Positions 11,098 through 18,559 of a stretch of DNA of 45,212 nt are shown here, piece by piece (position 1 is the first letter of the stretch; each line of letters begins with the position of its first letter). Location of the stretch: contig DDSQ01000172.1 of the NCBI GenBank assembly GCA_002343845.1, positions 84,094 to 129,305 of the forward strand, read 5' to 3'. The notes under the pieces are model-generated. The model ran no database searches. It saw only the letters and a list, made by a program, of their open reading frames with translations, and had not been told where the DNA came from. The translations under genes and the position numbers were made by a program. This stretch comes from Planctomycetes bacterium UBA2386 (GTDB lineage Bacteria > Planctomycetota > UBA1135 > UBA2386).

Positions 11098-13586
11098 TGC
11101 GCATCGCTGTTCGCGCAGCGGAACCCGACGACGTACTGGTAGTGCATGTCGGTCGAAGGAAGGATGGAGATGGTGCCGAGGTCGCGCCGAGGTTCTTGGG
11201 CCAGCGAGGACCAGTGCAGGCCGCCGGCGATGCGCGAGCGGGGATTGACGAACAACTTCCCGTCGTGGCGGTCGATGGCGTAGGACTCTAGCCACTCGCT
11301 GACGTTGCCCAGCATCTCGTAGAGGCCCTCCGGGGTCCGGCTCGCCGGCGAGGCGTCGACGTCGGTCGTGTGCTGCAGCCAGGCGTCGTGTCGTTCCTCC
11401 CGCGTCAGTGGAGTCGGTGCCGTCACGAGGCAGTTGCCGAAGATGCCCTCGCCGAGCCACGGGTACCGCCGCGGATTCGGACCAGCCCCGCGCGCGGCGA
11501 TGGCCCACTCCGGATAGCTCGGCAGGCGCTTGCCGGCCCATTCGGCGTAGGCAGCCGCGTCAGGCCAGCTGACGCCGGCAATCGGCCGCCGATCGTGCTC
11601 GGGCGAGCGGACCCGTTCCCAGTAAGGAGGCGGTTTGCGATTCGTGGCCGTCAGGAATGCGCGGTACTGCGCGACGGTGACCTCGCAGGTGTCGATCCAG
11701 AAGGGCGCCACCGCCGCCACCCTTCCCTCGAGGAAACCGACTGCTCCTTCGATCGGGAGGTGAAGGTTGCCGCCGGCGATGCGCACCATGCCGGCGCGCC
11801 GATCGGCGACCGGCCAGATCGGGAACGTGAAGGCGTGGCTCTCGCAATCGTCGAGCGTCCGTACGAACACCCGCTCGTCGCTGTCGATGCGCACGAGGAA
11901 GCGGTAGTAGCCCGGGTCGAGCCGGATGTTCTTGCGCGGCGCGGTCCCGATGGGCTGTTCGGCGCCCGGCATGCCTCGCGCGTCGATCGGCACGCAGGCG
12001 AGCGTCGCCGCGAGCGGCTGGCCACGCTCGTCCACGACGTCGATGGCGACGCGGGCCGCGAGGATGTCCGCGGGTACGGCCTCGGTCATCCGGGGCTGTT
12101 CCGGGAAGATCCCGCGGGCCCGATTCTGGATCGACAGCGCCTCCACGGCCGGGAGGCGTCGCGGCTCCAGCAGTCCCGGGTCCGCCATGGACGCGGTCAA
12201 GACGCCCATGCGACGAACGAGCTCGTCGGCGTAGCTGCTCAGCCGTTGTCGCGCGTCGGCGATCTGCTCGTTCGCCGCGACGGAGCGCAGCAGGAGCCAG
12301 CGAGTGGCGAGATCGTCGACGGCGACGTGGTCGAGATCGGCGTAGGCGAGCACTTCGCGCGCCGCTTGCTCCGCGGCCGTTCGGGCACGGCGTGCCGCCA
12401 GCCAGTCGTTCACCTGCAGCGCAGCGAACGCCGTCGCCGCGACGACGGCGACCAGCACCAGCGCGCGCCGATGGCGGTGCAGCGTGTGCAGCAGCCGTTG
12501 CGACCACGAGGGCGGCTTCTGGGTGATCGCTTCGTGACCGAGGAACCGGCGCAGGTCGTCGCGCAAGGCGCCAGCACTCGCGTAGCGGTCGTTGCGATCG
12601 CGGGCGATCGCCGCCATGCAGATCGTCTCGAGATCCCGCGGCACGTTGCGGTTGCGCAACCGGACGGCCGGGGGTTCGTGCTTGCGGATCTTCTCGAAGA
12701 CCTCGTGCGCCGTCTTGCCTTCGTACGGGCGCGTCAGCGTCAGCAGCTCGTACATCACGACGCCGAGCGAGTAGATGTCGGTGCGGTGGTCGATCGGCGT
12801 GTTGGCGACACGAGCCTGCTCGGGGCTCATGTAGTGCCACGTGCCCGGGATCACGCCTTGGTCGGTGAGTTCGCCGAAGCGGACGTCGCGCGCGATGCCG
12901 AAGTCCACGACGAGCAGGCGGGCGTCCTGGTCGAGCAGCAGGTTCGACGGCTTGATGTCGCGGTGCACGATCCCCTTGCCGTGCGCGGCGTGCAGGGCAT
13001 CGGCGGCTTCGGCGACGATCCGCGCCACCGCCGCGAACCACGCGCCGGTGCCGAACTGCGGCAGCAGCGGCTGCGGGTCGTTCGGCTTCTGCGCGCGCTG
13101 TACGCGGATCTCGACATCGAGGCCATGGCCGGCGACGAGCTCCATCGCGAACCAGTGCGTGTCGCCGCTGCTGCCATCGGCGATCACGGGCACGATGTGC
13201 GGGTGGCGGACGCCGGCGATCGCCTTCGGCTCGCGATGGAAGCGCTCCACGACGTGGGCCGGGGTCCCCGGGCCTGCGGTCATCACCTTGACCGCGACGT
13301 CGCGGTCGAGGGTCGCCTGCCGCGCCCGCCAGACCACGCCCGAACCACCGCTGCCGATCGGCGCCAGCAGTTCGAACCCGCCGAGCTGGCCGCCCGCGAT
13401 CGGGTTGCTGTCGCCGTGCGGCGCCAGGAAGTCATCGGCGGGTTCGTTCGCCAGCATCTCGCGCAGCTCGGCGAGCATGCCGGCATCACCGCGACAGGCT
13501 TCCACCAGGATGCGTTCGCGCCGTTCGGGATCGGGTTCGGCGATCGCCGCGTCGAAGGCTGCGCGCAGCTGCTGGAAGCGAGTCAT
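11094..13586 (-). CDS. Transmembrane Ser/Thr protein kinase fused to an FGE/SUMF1-like domain
   Basis: 830 residues. The kinase domain spans about 70-350: glycine loop IGSGGSGVVWRA 78-88, Lys100 in VAVKV, catalytic HRDIKPSN with Asp210, DFG at 228-230, and SPEQA at about 254. A single transmembrane segment lies at 375-392, followed by a 200-residue linker, then from residue about 600 a formylglycine-generating-enzyme-like (SUMF1) domain with WIDTCEVTVAQYRAFL, GVSWPDAAAYAEWAGKRLP, LGNVSEW and a final GFRCA. The C-terminal half is predicted to be extracytoplasmic. These fusions are widespread in Planctomycetota. Whether the SUMF1-like part is catalytic or a binding module cannot be decided here. 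The start overlaps the sigma-factor stop (ATGA), and the stop overlaps the next gene. Confidence 0.93.
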   Translation of the reverse strand: MTRFQQLRAAFDAAIAEPDPERRERILVEACRGDAGMLAELREMLANEPADDFLAPHGDSNPIAGGQLGGFELLAPIGSGGSGVVWRARQATLDRDVAVKVMTAGPGTPAHVVERFHREPKAIAGVRHPHIVPVIADGSSGDTHWFAMELVAGHGLDVEIRVQRAQKPNDPQPLLPQFGTGAWFAAVARIVAEAADALHAAHGKGIVHRDIKPSNLLLDQDARLLVVDFGIARDVRFGELTDQGVIPGTWHYMSPEQARVANTPIDHRTDIYSLGVVMYELLTLTRPYEGKTAHEVFEKIRKHEPPAVRLRNRNVPRDLETICMAAIARDRNDRYASAGALRDDLRRFLGHEAITQKPPSWSQRLLHTLHRHRRALVLVAVVAATAFAALQVNDWLAARRARTAAEQAAREVLAYADLDHVAVDDLATRWLLLRSVAANEQIADARQRLSSYADELVRRMGVLTASMADPGLLEPRRLPAVEALSIQNRARGIFPEQPRMTEAVPADILAARVAIDVVDERGQPLAATLACVPIDARGMPGAEQPIGTAPRKNIRLDPGYYRFLVRIDSDERVFVRTLDDCESHAFTFPIWPVADRRAGMVRIAGGNLHLPIEGAVGFLEGRVAAVAPFWIDTCEVTVAQYRAFLTATNRKPPPYWERVRSPEHDRRPIAGVSWPDAAAYAEWAGKRLPSYPEWAIAARGAGPNPRRYPWLGEGIFGNCLVTAPTPLTREERHDAWLQHTTDVDASPASRTPEGLYEMLGNVSEWLESYAIDRHDGKLFVNPRSRIAGGLHWSSLAQEPRRDLGTISILPSTDMHYQYVVGFRCANSDAQ

Positions 13587-14137
13587 GGCTCGAGCCGCTT
13601 GCGCAACCAGGCTCGCGCGAAGCGCCAGTGCTGGTTGCCCTTCGATTCGGAGATGCCGAGCAGGCGGCAGACTTCGGGGTTGCTGTGGCTGCCGAAGAAC
13701 CGCAGCGACACATACTCGGCGAGTTCGGCGTCGAGCACCTCGAGTTCCGCGAGTGCGGCGTGGGTCTCGGCGAGGTCACCGCCGCTGCGCGCCTCGAGAT
13801 GCTCGACCACGCTGTCGAGCGGCTCGGTGACCACGTTGCCCCCGCGCTTCATGGCCGCCTTCTGCTTCTTGTGGTCGAGCAGGATGTAGCGCATCGCCGT
13901 TGCCGCCCAGCGGACGAAGTGCTGCTGGTCGCTCCAGGAACGCGGCTTGCCGCCGAAGAACCGCAGCACGAGCTCGTTGACCAGGGCGGTCGGGTGCATG
14001 GTGTGCCCCGCCTCGCCGCGCGCGATGCGTCCGGCGATCAGCCGCAGTTCGGCCGACAACGCCGCGAACAACGGCCCGCAGTTGCCTGCCGCCGCGGCGC
14101 GAGCGAACTCGGATGGGTCGACTGGCTGTGCCGTCAT
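13583..14137 (-). CDS. ECF RNA polymerase sigma factor (kinase-associated, PF07638 type)
   Basis: 184 residues from ATG 14137 (MTAQPVDPSEF); the in-frame extension to 14365 is proline/arginine-rich and unlike the family. The sequence reads as an ECF sigma factor of the Sigma70_ECF type seen beside Ser/Thr kinases: ELRLIAGRIARGE, HPTALVNELVLRFFGG and FVRWAATAMRYILLDHKK (region 2), then LDAELAEYVSLRFFGSHSNPEV with GISESKGNQHWRFARAWLR (region 4, DNA recognition). It should direct polymerase to a dedicated promoter set. It heads a four-gene chain, its stop overlapping the kinase start by ATGA. No anti-sigma gene is adjacent; in such systems phosphorylation by the kinase may replace it (inference from the family). 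Confidence 0.92.
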   Translation of the reverse strand: MTAQPVDPSEFARAAAAGNCGPLFAALSAELRLIAGRIARGEAGHTMHPTALVNELVLRFFGGKPRSWSDQQHFVRWAATAMRYILLDHKKQKAAMKRGGNVVTEPLDSVVEHLEARSGGDLAETHAALAELEVLDAELAEYVSLRFFGSHSNPEVCRLLGISESKGNQHWRFARAWLRKRLEP

Positions 14138-14237
14138 CGGGGACGCGGGGGCGGCAGTGTAGCTCCCAAGCACAAGGCCGCGTCGGAGCAGGGAGAGCGA
14201 CGAGGAGTTCACGGGCACCGCTTGGCGACGAAAACCG

Positions 14238-14275
14238 GGGAGGCGGCTGGTCCCTCGCGGGGCCAGCCACCTCCC
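14238..14275 (-). terminator. Long GC-rich hairpin, possible transcription terminator
   Basis: Two 17-base arms (14238-14254 and 14259-14275) separated by a TCGC loop pair with only one mismatch and one wobble. On the minus strand the stem is followed by CGGTTTTCG, a short T tract, as in intrinsic terminators. It lies 240 bases beyond the beta-helix gene stop and about 100 bases before the sigma start, so it could end read-through into the ECF operon. A structured RNA in the leader of that operon is the alternative. Confidence 0.45.
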
Positions 14276-14427
14276 AGAACTCTCGCCTCTTCCGCTTGGC
14301 TCCTGACGCGACGCAGGGCGTCGGCCAGGAATGATCGGTCGGTACGCGAGCACGTGGCCCGCCACTCGGAGAGCGACGTTCCGGCCCGTGGCTGACGGAA
14401 AATCTGGCTCGGCTGCGACTTTTCTTT

Positions 14428-14470
14428 CGCGCCGTCGCGCCGTCGCGCCGTCGGGGGGGGGCGTGCCCCC
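14428..14470. repeat. Triple CGCGCCGT octamer plus poly-G hairpin
   Basis: Three perfect tandem copies of CGCGCCGT (14428-14451) run into nine consecutive G residues (14453-14461), and GGGGGC/GCCCCC form a 6-bp hairpin with a two-base loop (14457-14470). There is no T tract on either side. The element is a likely slippage hot spot just downstream of the beta-helix gene stop. Confidence 0.7.
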
Positions 14471-14513
14471 GAGGTGGAGCCTTCGCCCTGCTGCCGCCGC
14501 GGACTCGCTTTCG

Positions 14514-16163
14514 CTACGGCTGCAGCAAGATCAGGTTGCCGCGTGGCAGATGGTAGGGCGGCACGTGGCTCTGCCCGAGCAGCGGGATCGCGATGCCTTG
14601 CCCGTAGAACTCGAGTCCCGCGAGCGACGGCACGTTGGGGATCGGCACCGTCAGCGTGCTCTGGAAGACGACCTGCACCGGCAGGAAGACAGCCGAAGCC
14701 GGGTCGCCGTAGAAGCGGACCGGCTCCTGGGTGGTGACTGGGCGTGCCTCGCTGTTCGCGATCGCCCAGACGAGGCCGATCCCGAACGGCAGGTCGGCGG
14801 TCAGCACGAGGTTGGTGCCGACCGACGGTGTCGCGGGGCCGATCGTGGTCGAGCCGAGGAAGGCGTTCGGTGCCGGCACTTGTTCGCTGGCGAAGCCGGT
14901 GAAGGAACTGGCCGTGCGGAAGCAGCCCTGCAGCGTCACCGGCGCCAGGAACGACGCGCTGCTGACCGGCGTGTTCGCCAGTTCGCAGCTGCGCACGACC
15001 ACCGGTGACCGCGCACTGGCGGGCACGACGAGGCTGCAGTTCGCGAAGCGGTTCCACAGCAGGTTCGGCAGGGCGCCGTCGACGTCGATCGTGACGGTGC
15101 CGTTCTGGTAGCGGTTGTTCTGCTGCCAGAAGCGCGGGCTCGTCAGGTTGCCGGTGATCACGACGTCGCCGTCGAAGACCATCTCGCTGCCGTGCACGTC
15201 GAACTGCGCCGTGCGCGGGTGCACGTAGAACGCCCGCTGGCCCGGCCCGGCGACGAAGTCGCTGTGGTGGTGGTGCACCATCGTCAGGCCGACGGCGTTG
15301 CCCTGCACGTCGAGCACGTCGCCGCTGCACTCGGCGTGGCAGTGCACGATGCGGAACATGAACTGGTTGGTGCTGCCCGCCGTGCGCACCTTGCGCGCCA
15401 GCGTCTGGCCGTTGTGGAACTCGCTGCGGAACAGGTTGAACATCGACATGTTCGCCCCCGCGCCCGACTCGTCGACGTGGCAGCCGACGGCGACGCCGTC
15501 GAAGTGCACGCGTTCGGCCTCGATCATCACCATGCCGCCGGCGGTCGCGTCGTCGATGCGGAACGCGAGCGGCATGTTGGTGAACTCGCAGTGCTCGAGC
15601 ATCACCATCGACTCGTCGCTGCCGGTCCCGTGCGCGCGCACGCCGGCCACCGTCTGCCCGTCGAACTCGCAGTGCATGACCTCGGCCATGTGCGCGCTCG
15701 GCGACATCGGGTGCGGCATCCGGGCGTCGACGCCGACCTGCCCGCCGACGATGCGGAGATCGTGCAGGCCGATGTTGTAGGTGCGCAGCGTGAACACGCG
15801 CGGGTGGCCGCCGCCGGCGATCACGGGTCGCGGCGAGCCGGCCATCGCCAGGCCGACGATCTCGGCGTGATGGTGCACTCCGGGCGGACCCAGCACGTCG
15901 CTCAGCGGCCCCTGCAAGGTGATCGTCGGCGTGATCGCCGCGTCGATCGTGATCGCGTCGAGCATCGGCGGCGTGCCGGTGACGCGCGCCTGTTCGGCCG
16001 GCGACAACGACGACATCGGCAGTGTTCCGTTCAGCAGCCGGATCGCTTCGTCGAGCGACAGCTTCGAATCGCCGACGGCACCGTGCGAGAGGGGATCGTC
16101 GACGGACGCGGTTGCGGCCGGCCCTTGCGGGAGAAGGAAAACGACAGCGAGGAACGAGAGCAT
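14514..16163 (-). CDS. Secreted right-handed parallel beta-helix protein (paralogue of the 18560 gene)
   Basis: 549 residues; ATG 16163 gives a clear signal peptide (MLSFLAVVFLLPQGPAATA), while a longer in-frame start has no such feature. After the signal comes VDDPLSHGAVGDSKLSLDEA, then AIRLLNGTL, resembling the SLREAI-type motif that opens many beta-helix surface proteins. The body alternates short strands with repeated patterns such as VMHCEFDGQTVAGV, LEHCEFTNMPLAF and RVHFDGVAVG, consistent with stacked coils of a pectate-lyase-like solenoid. The C-terminal 120 residues look like a separate beta domain. No catalytic residues can be assigned. The same opening motif and organisation occur in the plus-strand protein at 18560-20194. 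It is divergently transcribed from the LVIVD-repeat gene, 145 bases away. Confidence 0.8.
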   Translation of the reverse strand: MLSFLAVVFLLPQGPAATASVDDPLSHGAVGDSKLSLDEAIRLLNGTLPMSSLSPAEQARVTGTPPMLDAITIDAAITPTITLQGPLSDVLGPPGVHHHAEIVGLAMAGSPRPVIAGGGHPRVFTLRTYNIGLHDLRIVGGQVGVDARMPHPMSPSAHMAEVMHCEFDGQTVAGVRAHGTGSDESMVMLEHCEFTNMPLAFRIDDATAGGMVMIEAERVHFDGVAVGCHVDESGAGANMSMFNLFRSEFHNGQTLARKVRTAGSTNQFMFRIVHCHAECSGDVLDVQGNAVGLTMVHHHHSDFVAGPGQRAFYVHPRTAQFDVHGSEMVFDGDVVITGNLTSPRFWQQNNRYQNGTVTIDVDGALPNLLWNRFANCSLVVPASARSPVVVRSCELANTPVSSASFLAPVTLQGCFRTASSFTGFASEQVPAPNAFLGSTTIGPATPSVGTNLVLTADLPFGIGLVWAIANSEARPVTTQEPVRFYGDPASAVFLPVQVVFQSTLTVPIPNVPSLAGLEFYGQGIAIPLLGQSHVPPYHLPRGNLILLQP

Positions 16164-16308
16164 GGAATCGGCGGGGCGGCCGGACCCGAGCAGGCTACCT
16201 CGTCCACCGGGCTCGGGAAGGCCCGGCGACGGGGTGGCTCGTTTGCCATCGGTGTGCGATCCTGCTGCGGCCCTCGCCGGCGCCGCGCAGCGCGCCTCCA
16301 TCGCTCCC

Positions 16309-18552
16309 ATGCCACGGTTTCCGTTCCTGCTCGTCGCGGCGGTCGCGTCGTCGTCGCTGCCTGCCCAGGGTTACCAGTGTTCGATGCTCGCGAACCTCGA
16401 CCAGCACGCTCCCTACAGCGGCATGTGGGGCTACGTCGCGCCCAACGGCAAGGAGTACGCGCTGCTCGGCACGACGACCGGCATTGCCGTGATCGACTGC
16501 ACGAACGGCTCGTCACCGGTCGAGCGCGGCTACTTCCCGTGGGCGACCTCGACGTGGCGTGAAGTGCGCACCTACGGCACCTACGCCTACGTGACGACCG
16601 AGGCGGCGGCGGGCTTCAAGGTGATCGACCTCACCAATCCCGATGCGCCGGTCGACCTCGGCATCGTCGGCGCCGCGAACCACGGCAACACGCACGCGAT
16701 CGGCGTCGATCTGGGCACCGGACGCGTCTACCTCACGGGTACCAACAACGGCCTCGCGGTCTACGACGCGGCGGCGAACCCGGCGGCGCCGGTGTTCGTC
16801 GGCTTCGCCGCGCCTTCGGGCAACAGCAACTACTTCCACGACATCGCGGTCGAGAACGGCATCGGCTACGGCGCGATGATCTACGCCGGCCTGTTCCGCC
16901 TCCTCGACGTCACGACCTGGCCGCCGACGGTGCTCAGCAGCGTCACCACGCCGTCGGCGTTCACGCACAACGCGTGGCCGACCGCCAATGGAGCGATCAC
17001 CGTCACGACCGACGAACGCGACGGCAGCCTGCTCCGGTTCTACGACACCACGAACAAGCAAGCACCGGTGCCGATCAGCCAGATGACGATGTTCGGCAAC
17101 TCGGTGCCGCACAACGCCTACATCCTCGGCAACCGCGCGCACGTCGCCTGGTACACCGAGGGTTACCAGTGCGTCGACTTCAGCGACCCGAGCAAGCCGG
17201 TCGTGGTCGCGTCGTACGACACGTGGCCGGGCGCGTCGGGCGGATTCAACGGCGCCTGGGGGTGCTTCCCGTACCTGCCGTCGGGCAACGTCTACATCTC
17301 CGACCGCGCGACCGGTCTCTACGTGCTGCGTCCGCACCTCACGGACCTCGCGATCACGCATACCGCGCTGTCGAACACGCTGAACGAAGAGGGTCCCTAC
17401 ACCGTCGTCGCCGACGTCGCGAGCAGCCATGCGATCTCGTCGGTCACGCTGCGTTGGCGTGAGGTCGGCGGCGCGTTCCAGGCCGTGGCGATGACGCCGA
17501 CGGCCGTGCCCGGCCAGTGGTCCGGAGCGATCCCGGGCCAGGACGCCTTCCGCACGATCGAGTACCACATCGACGCGATCGACGCGCAGGCCGCACGCCG
17601 CAACCCGGCGACCGGCGAACATCGCTTCGCGATCGGCAGCAAGGTCACGCGCTGGTTCGACGACTTCGAGGGTGCGTCGAACTGGACCAGCGGCGGCACT
17701 GCGAGCGACTGGCAGCTCGGCCCGCCGGCGGGCCGCGCCGGCTTCTCGTCAGCCATGGGCTGGCAGGATCCGCTGCACGCGACCTCGGGCAACAACGTGC
17801 GCGGCAACGACCTCGGCGGCGCGAGCTTCAACGGCGCCTACGCGAACAGCCAGAACAGCTTCCTCGAGTCGGCGTCGATCCCGACCAACGGCGTGCAGGG
17901 CTTGCGACTGCGCTTCCGCCGGTTCCTGTCGCTGGTGGCCAGTGACACCGCGCGCCTGCGCGTCAATGGCACGCTGGTGTGGAGCACGAGTGCCGCGCTC
18001 TACGACACGTCGTGGCAGTGGATCGAGCACGACATCTCGGCGATCACGAACGCGGCGGCCAACGTGGTGATCCGCTTCGAACTGCAGACGACGAGCACCA
18101 ACGCTGCGGGGGGCTGGCAGATCGACGACGTCGAACTGTGCACGCTGCACGACGCCGCGCCGACGCTGGTCTACGGAACCGGGACGCCGGGCACCGGGGG
18201 CCTGGTGCCAGCGCTGGCGACGTCGGCGCCCGCAGTTCTCGGCACGACGATCAACGTGCTCGGTTCGTCGATGCTCGGCAGCAGCCCGGCCGTGCTCGGG
18301 CTCGGCGTGGCCGCGGCCGACTTCCCGGCCTTCGGCGTGCAGATCCTGGTCGACCCGACCGGCGCAGCGTTGCTCCAAACGACGACGCTGGCGAACGGCA
18401 CCGCGGTCTGGCCGTTCACGCTGCCGCCGACGCCGACGCTCGACGGCATCTACCTCTACGCGCAGGCGCTCGTGCTCGACGCCGGATCGCCGGGTGGGCT
18501 GGTGTCGGCGTCCGCGGGGCTGCGCTTCCGCACCTGCCTGTCGGCGCCGTGA
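16309..18552 (+). CDS. Secreted LVIVD-repeat protein (choice-of-anchor B family) with planctomycete-type C-terminal tail
   Basis: 747 residues with a signal peptide (MPRFPFLLVAAVASSSLPAQ). The first 330 or so residues contain beta-propeller-like LVIVD repeats: MWGYVAPNGKEYALLG, GIAVIDCTN, GFKVIDLTNPDAPVDLG, GLAVYDAAANPAAPVFVG, YQCVDFSDPSKPVVV. The opening WGY..NGKEYAL..TTTGIAVID is that of choice-of-anchor B proteins. Then follow an Ig-like stretch and a jelly-roll-like region (DDFEGASNWTSGG to WQIDDVELC). The last 130 residues start YGTGTPGTGGLVPAL, a tail repeated on many planctomycete secreted proteins and perhaps a sorting or adhesion module (inference). It is divergent from one beta-helix gene and 7 bases upstream of its paralogue. 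Confidence 0.85.
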   Translation: MPRFPFLLVAAVASSSLPAQGYQCSMLANLDQHAPYSGMWGYVAPNGKEYALLGTTTGIAVIDCTNGSSPVERGYFPWATSTWREVRTYGTYAYVTTEAAAGFKVIDLTNPDAPVDLGIVGAANHGNTHAIGVDLGTGRVYLTGTNNGLAVYDAAANPAAPVFVGFAAPSGNSNYFHDIAVENGIGYGAMIYAGLFRLLDVTTWPPTVLSSVTTPSAFTHNAWPTANGAITVTTDERDGSLLRFYDTTNKQAPVPISQMTMFGNSVPHNAYILGNRAHVAWYTEGYQCVDFSDPSKPVVVASYDTWPGASGGFNGAWGCFPYLPSGNVYISDRATGLYVLRPHLTDLAITHTALSNTLNEEGPYTVVADVASSHAISSVTLRWREVGGAFQAVAMTPTAVPGQWSGAIPGQDAFRTIEYHIDAIDAQAARRNPATGEHRFAIGSKVTRWFDDFEGASNWTSGGTASDWQLGPPAGRAGFSSAMGWQDPLHATSGNNVRGNDLGGASFNGAYANSQNSFLESASIPTNGVQGLRLRFRRFLSLVASDTARLRVNGTLVWSTSAALYDTSWQWIEHDISAITNAAANVVIRFELQTTSTNAAGGWQIDDVELCTLHDAAPTLVYGTGTPGTGGLVPALATSAPAVLGTTINVLGSSMLGSSPAVLGLGVAAADFPAFGVQILVDPTGAALLQTTTLANGTAVWPFTLPPTPTLDGIYLYAQALVLDAGSPGGLVSASAGLRFRTCLSAP

Positions 18553-18559
18553 GGCCGAG

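Larger units (their letters stand above)
14138..14513. other. 376-base non-coding gap between the ECF sigma start and the beta-helix gene stop
   Basis: No reading frame here has coding character. The gap must contain the promoter of the minus-strand ECF operon (right of 14137) and any terminator of the minus-strand gene ending at 14514. It holds a long hairpin (14238-14275), three tandem copies of an octamer followed by a nine-G run and a small GC hairpin (14428-14470), and otherwise nothing recognisable. A -10-like TACACT occurs on the minus strand about 25 bases before the sigma start, without a convincing -35 element. Confidence 0.6.

Noticed and set aside
14457..14470. GGGGGC/GCCCCC hairpin as terminator of the beta-helix gene
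   Set aside because: No T tract follows on the minus strand; the stem is likely a by-product of the G run.
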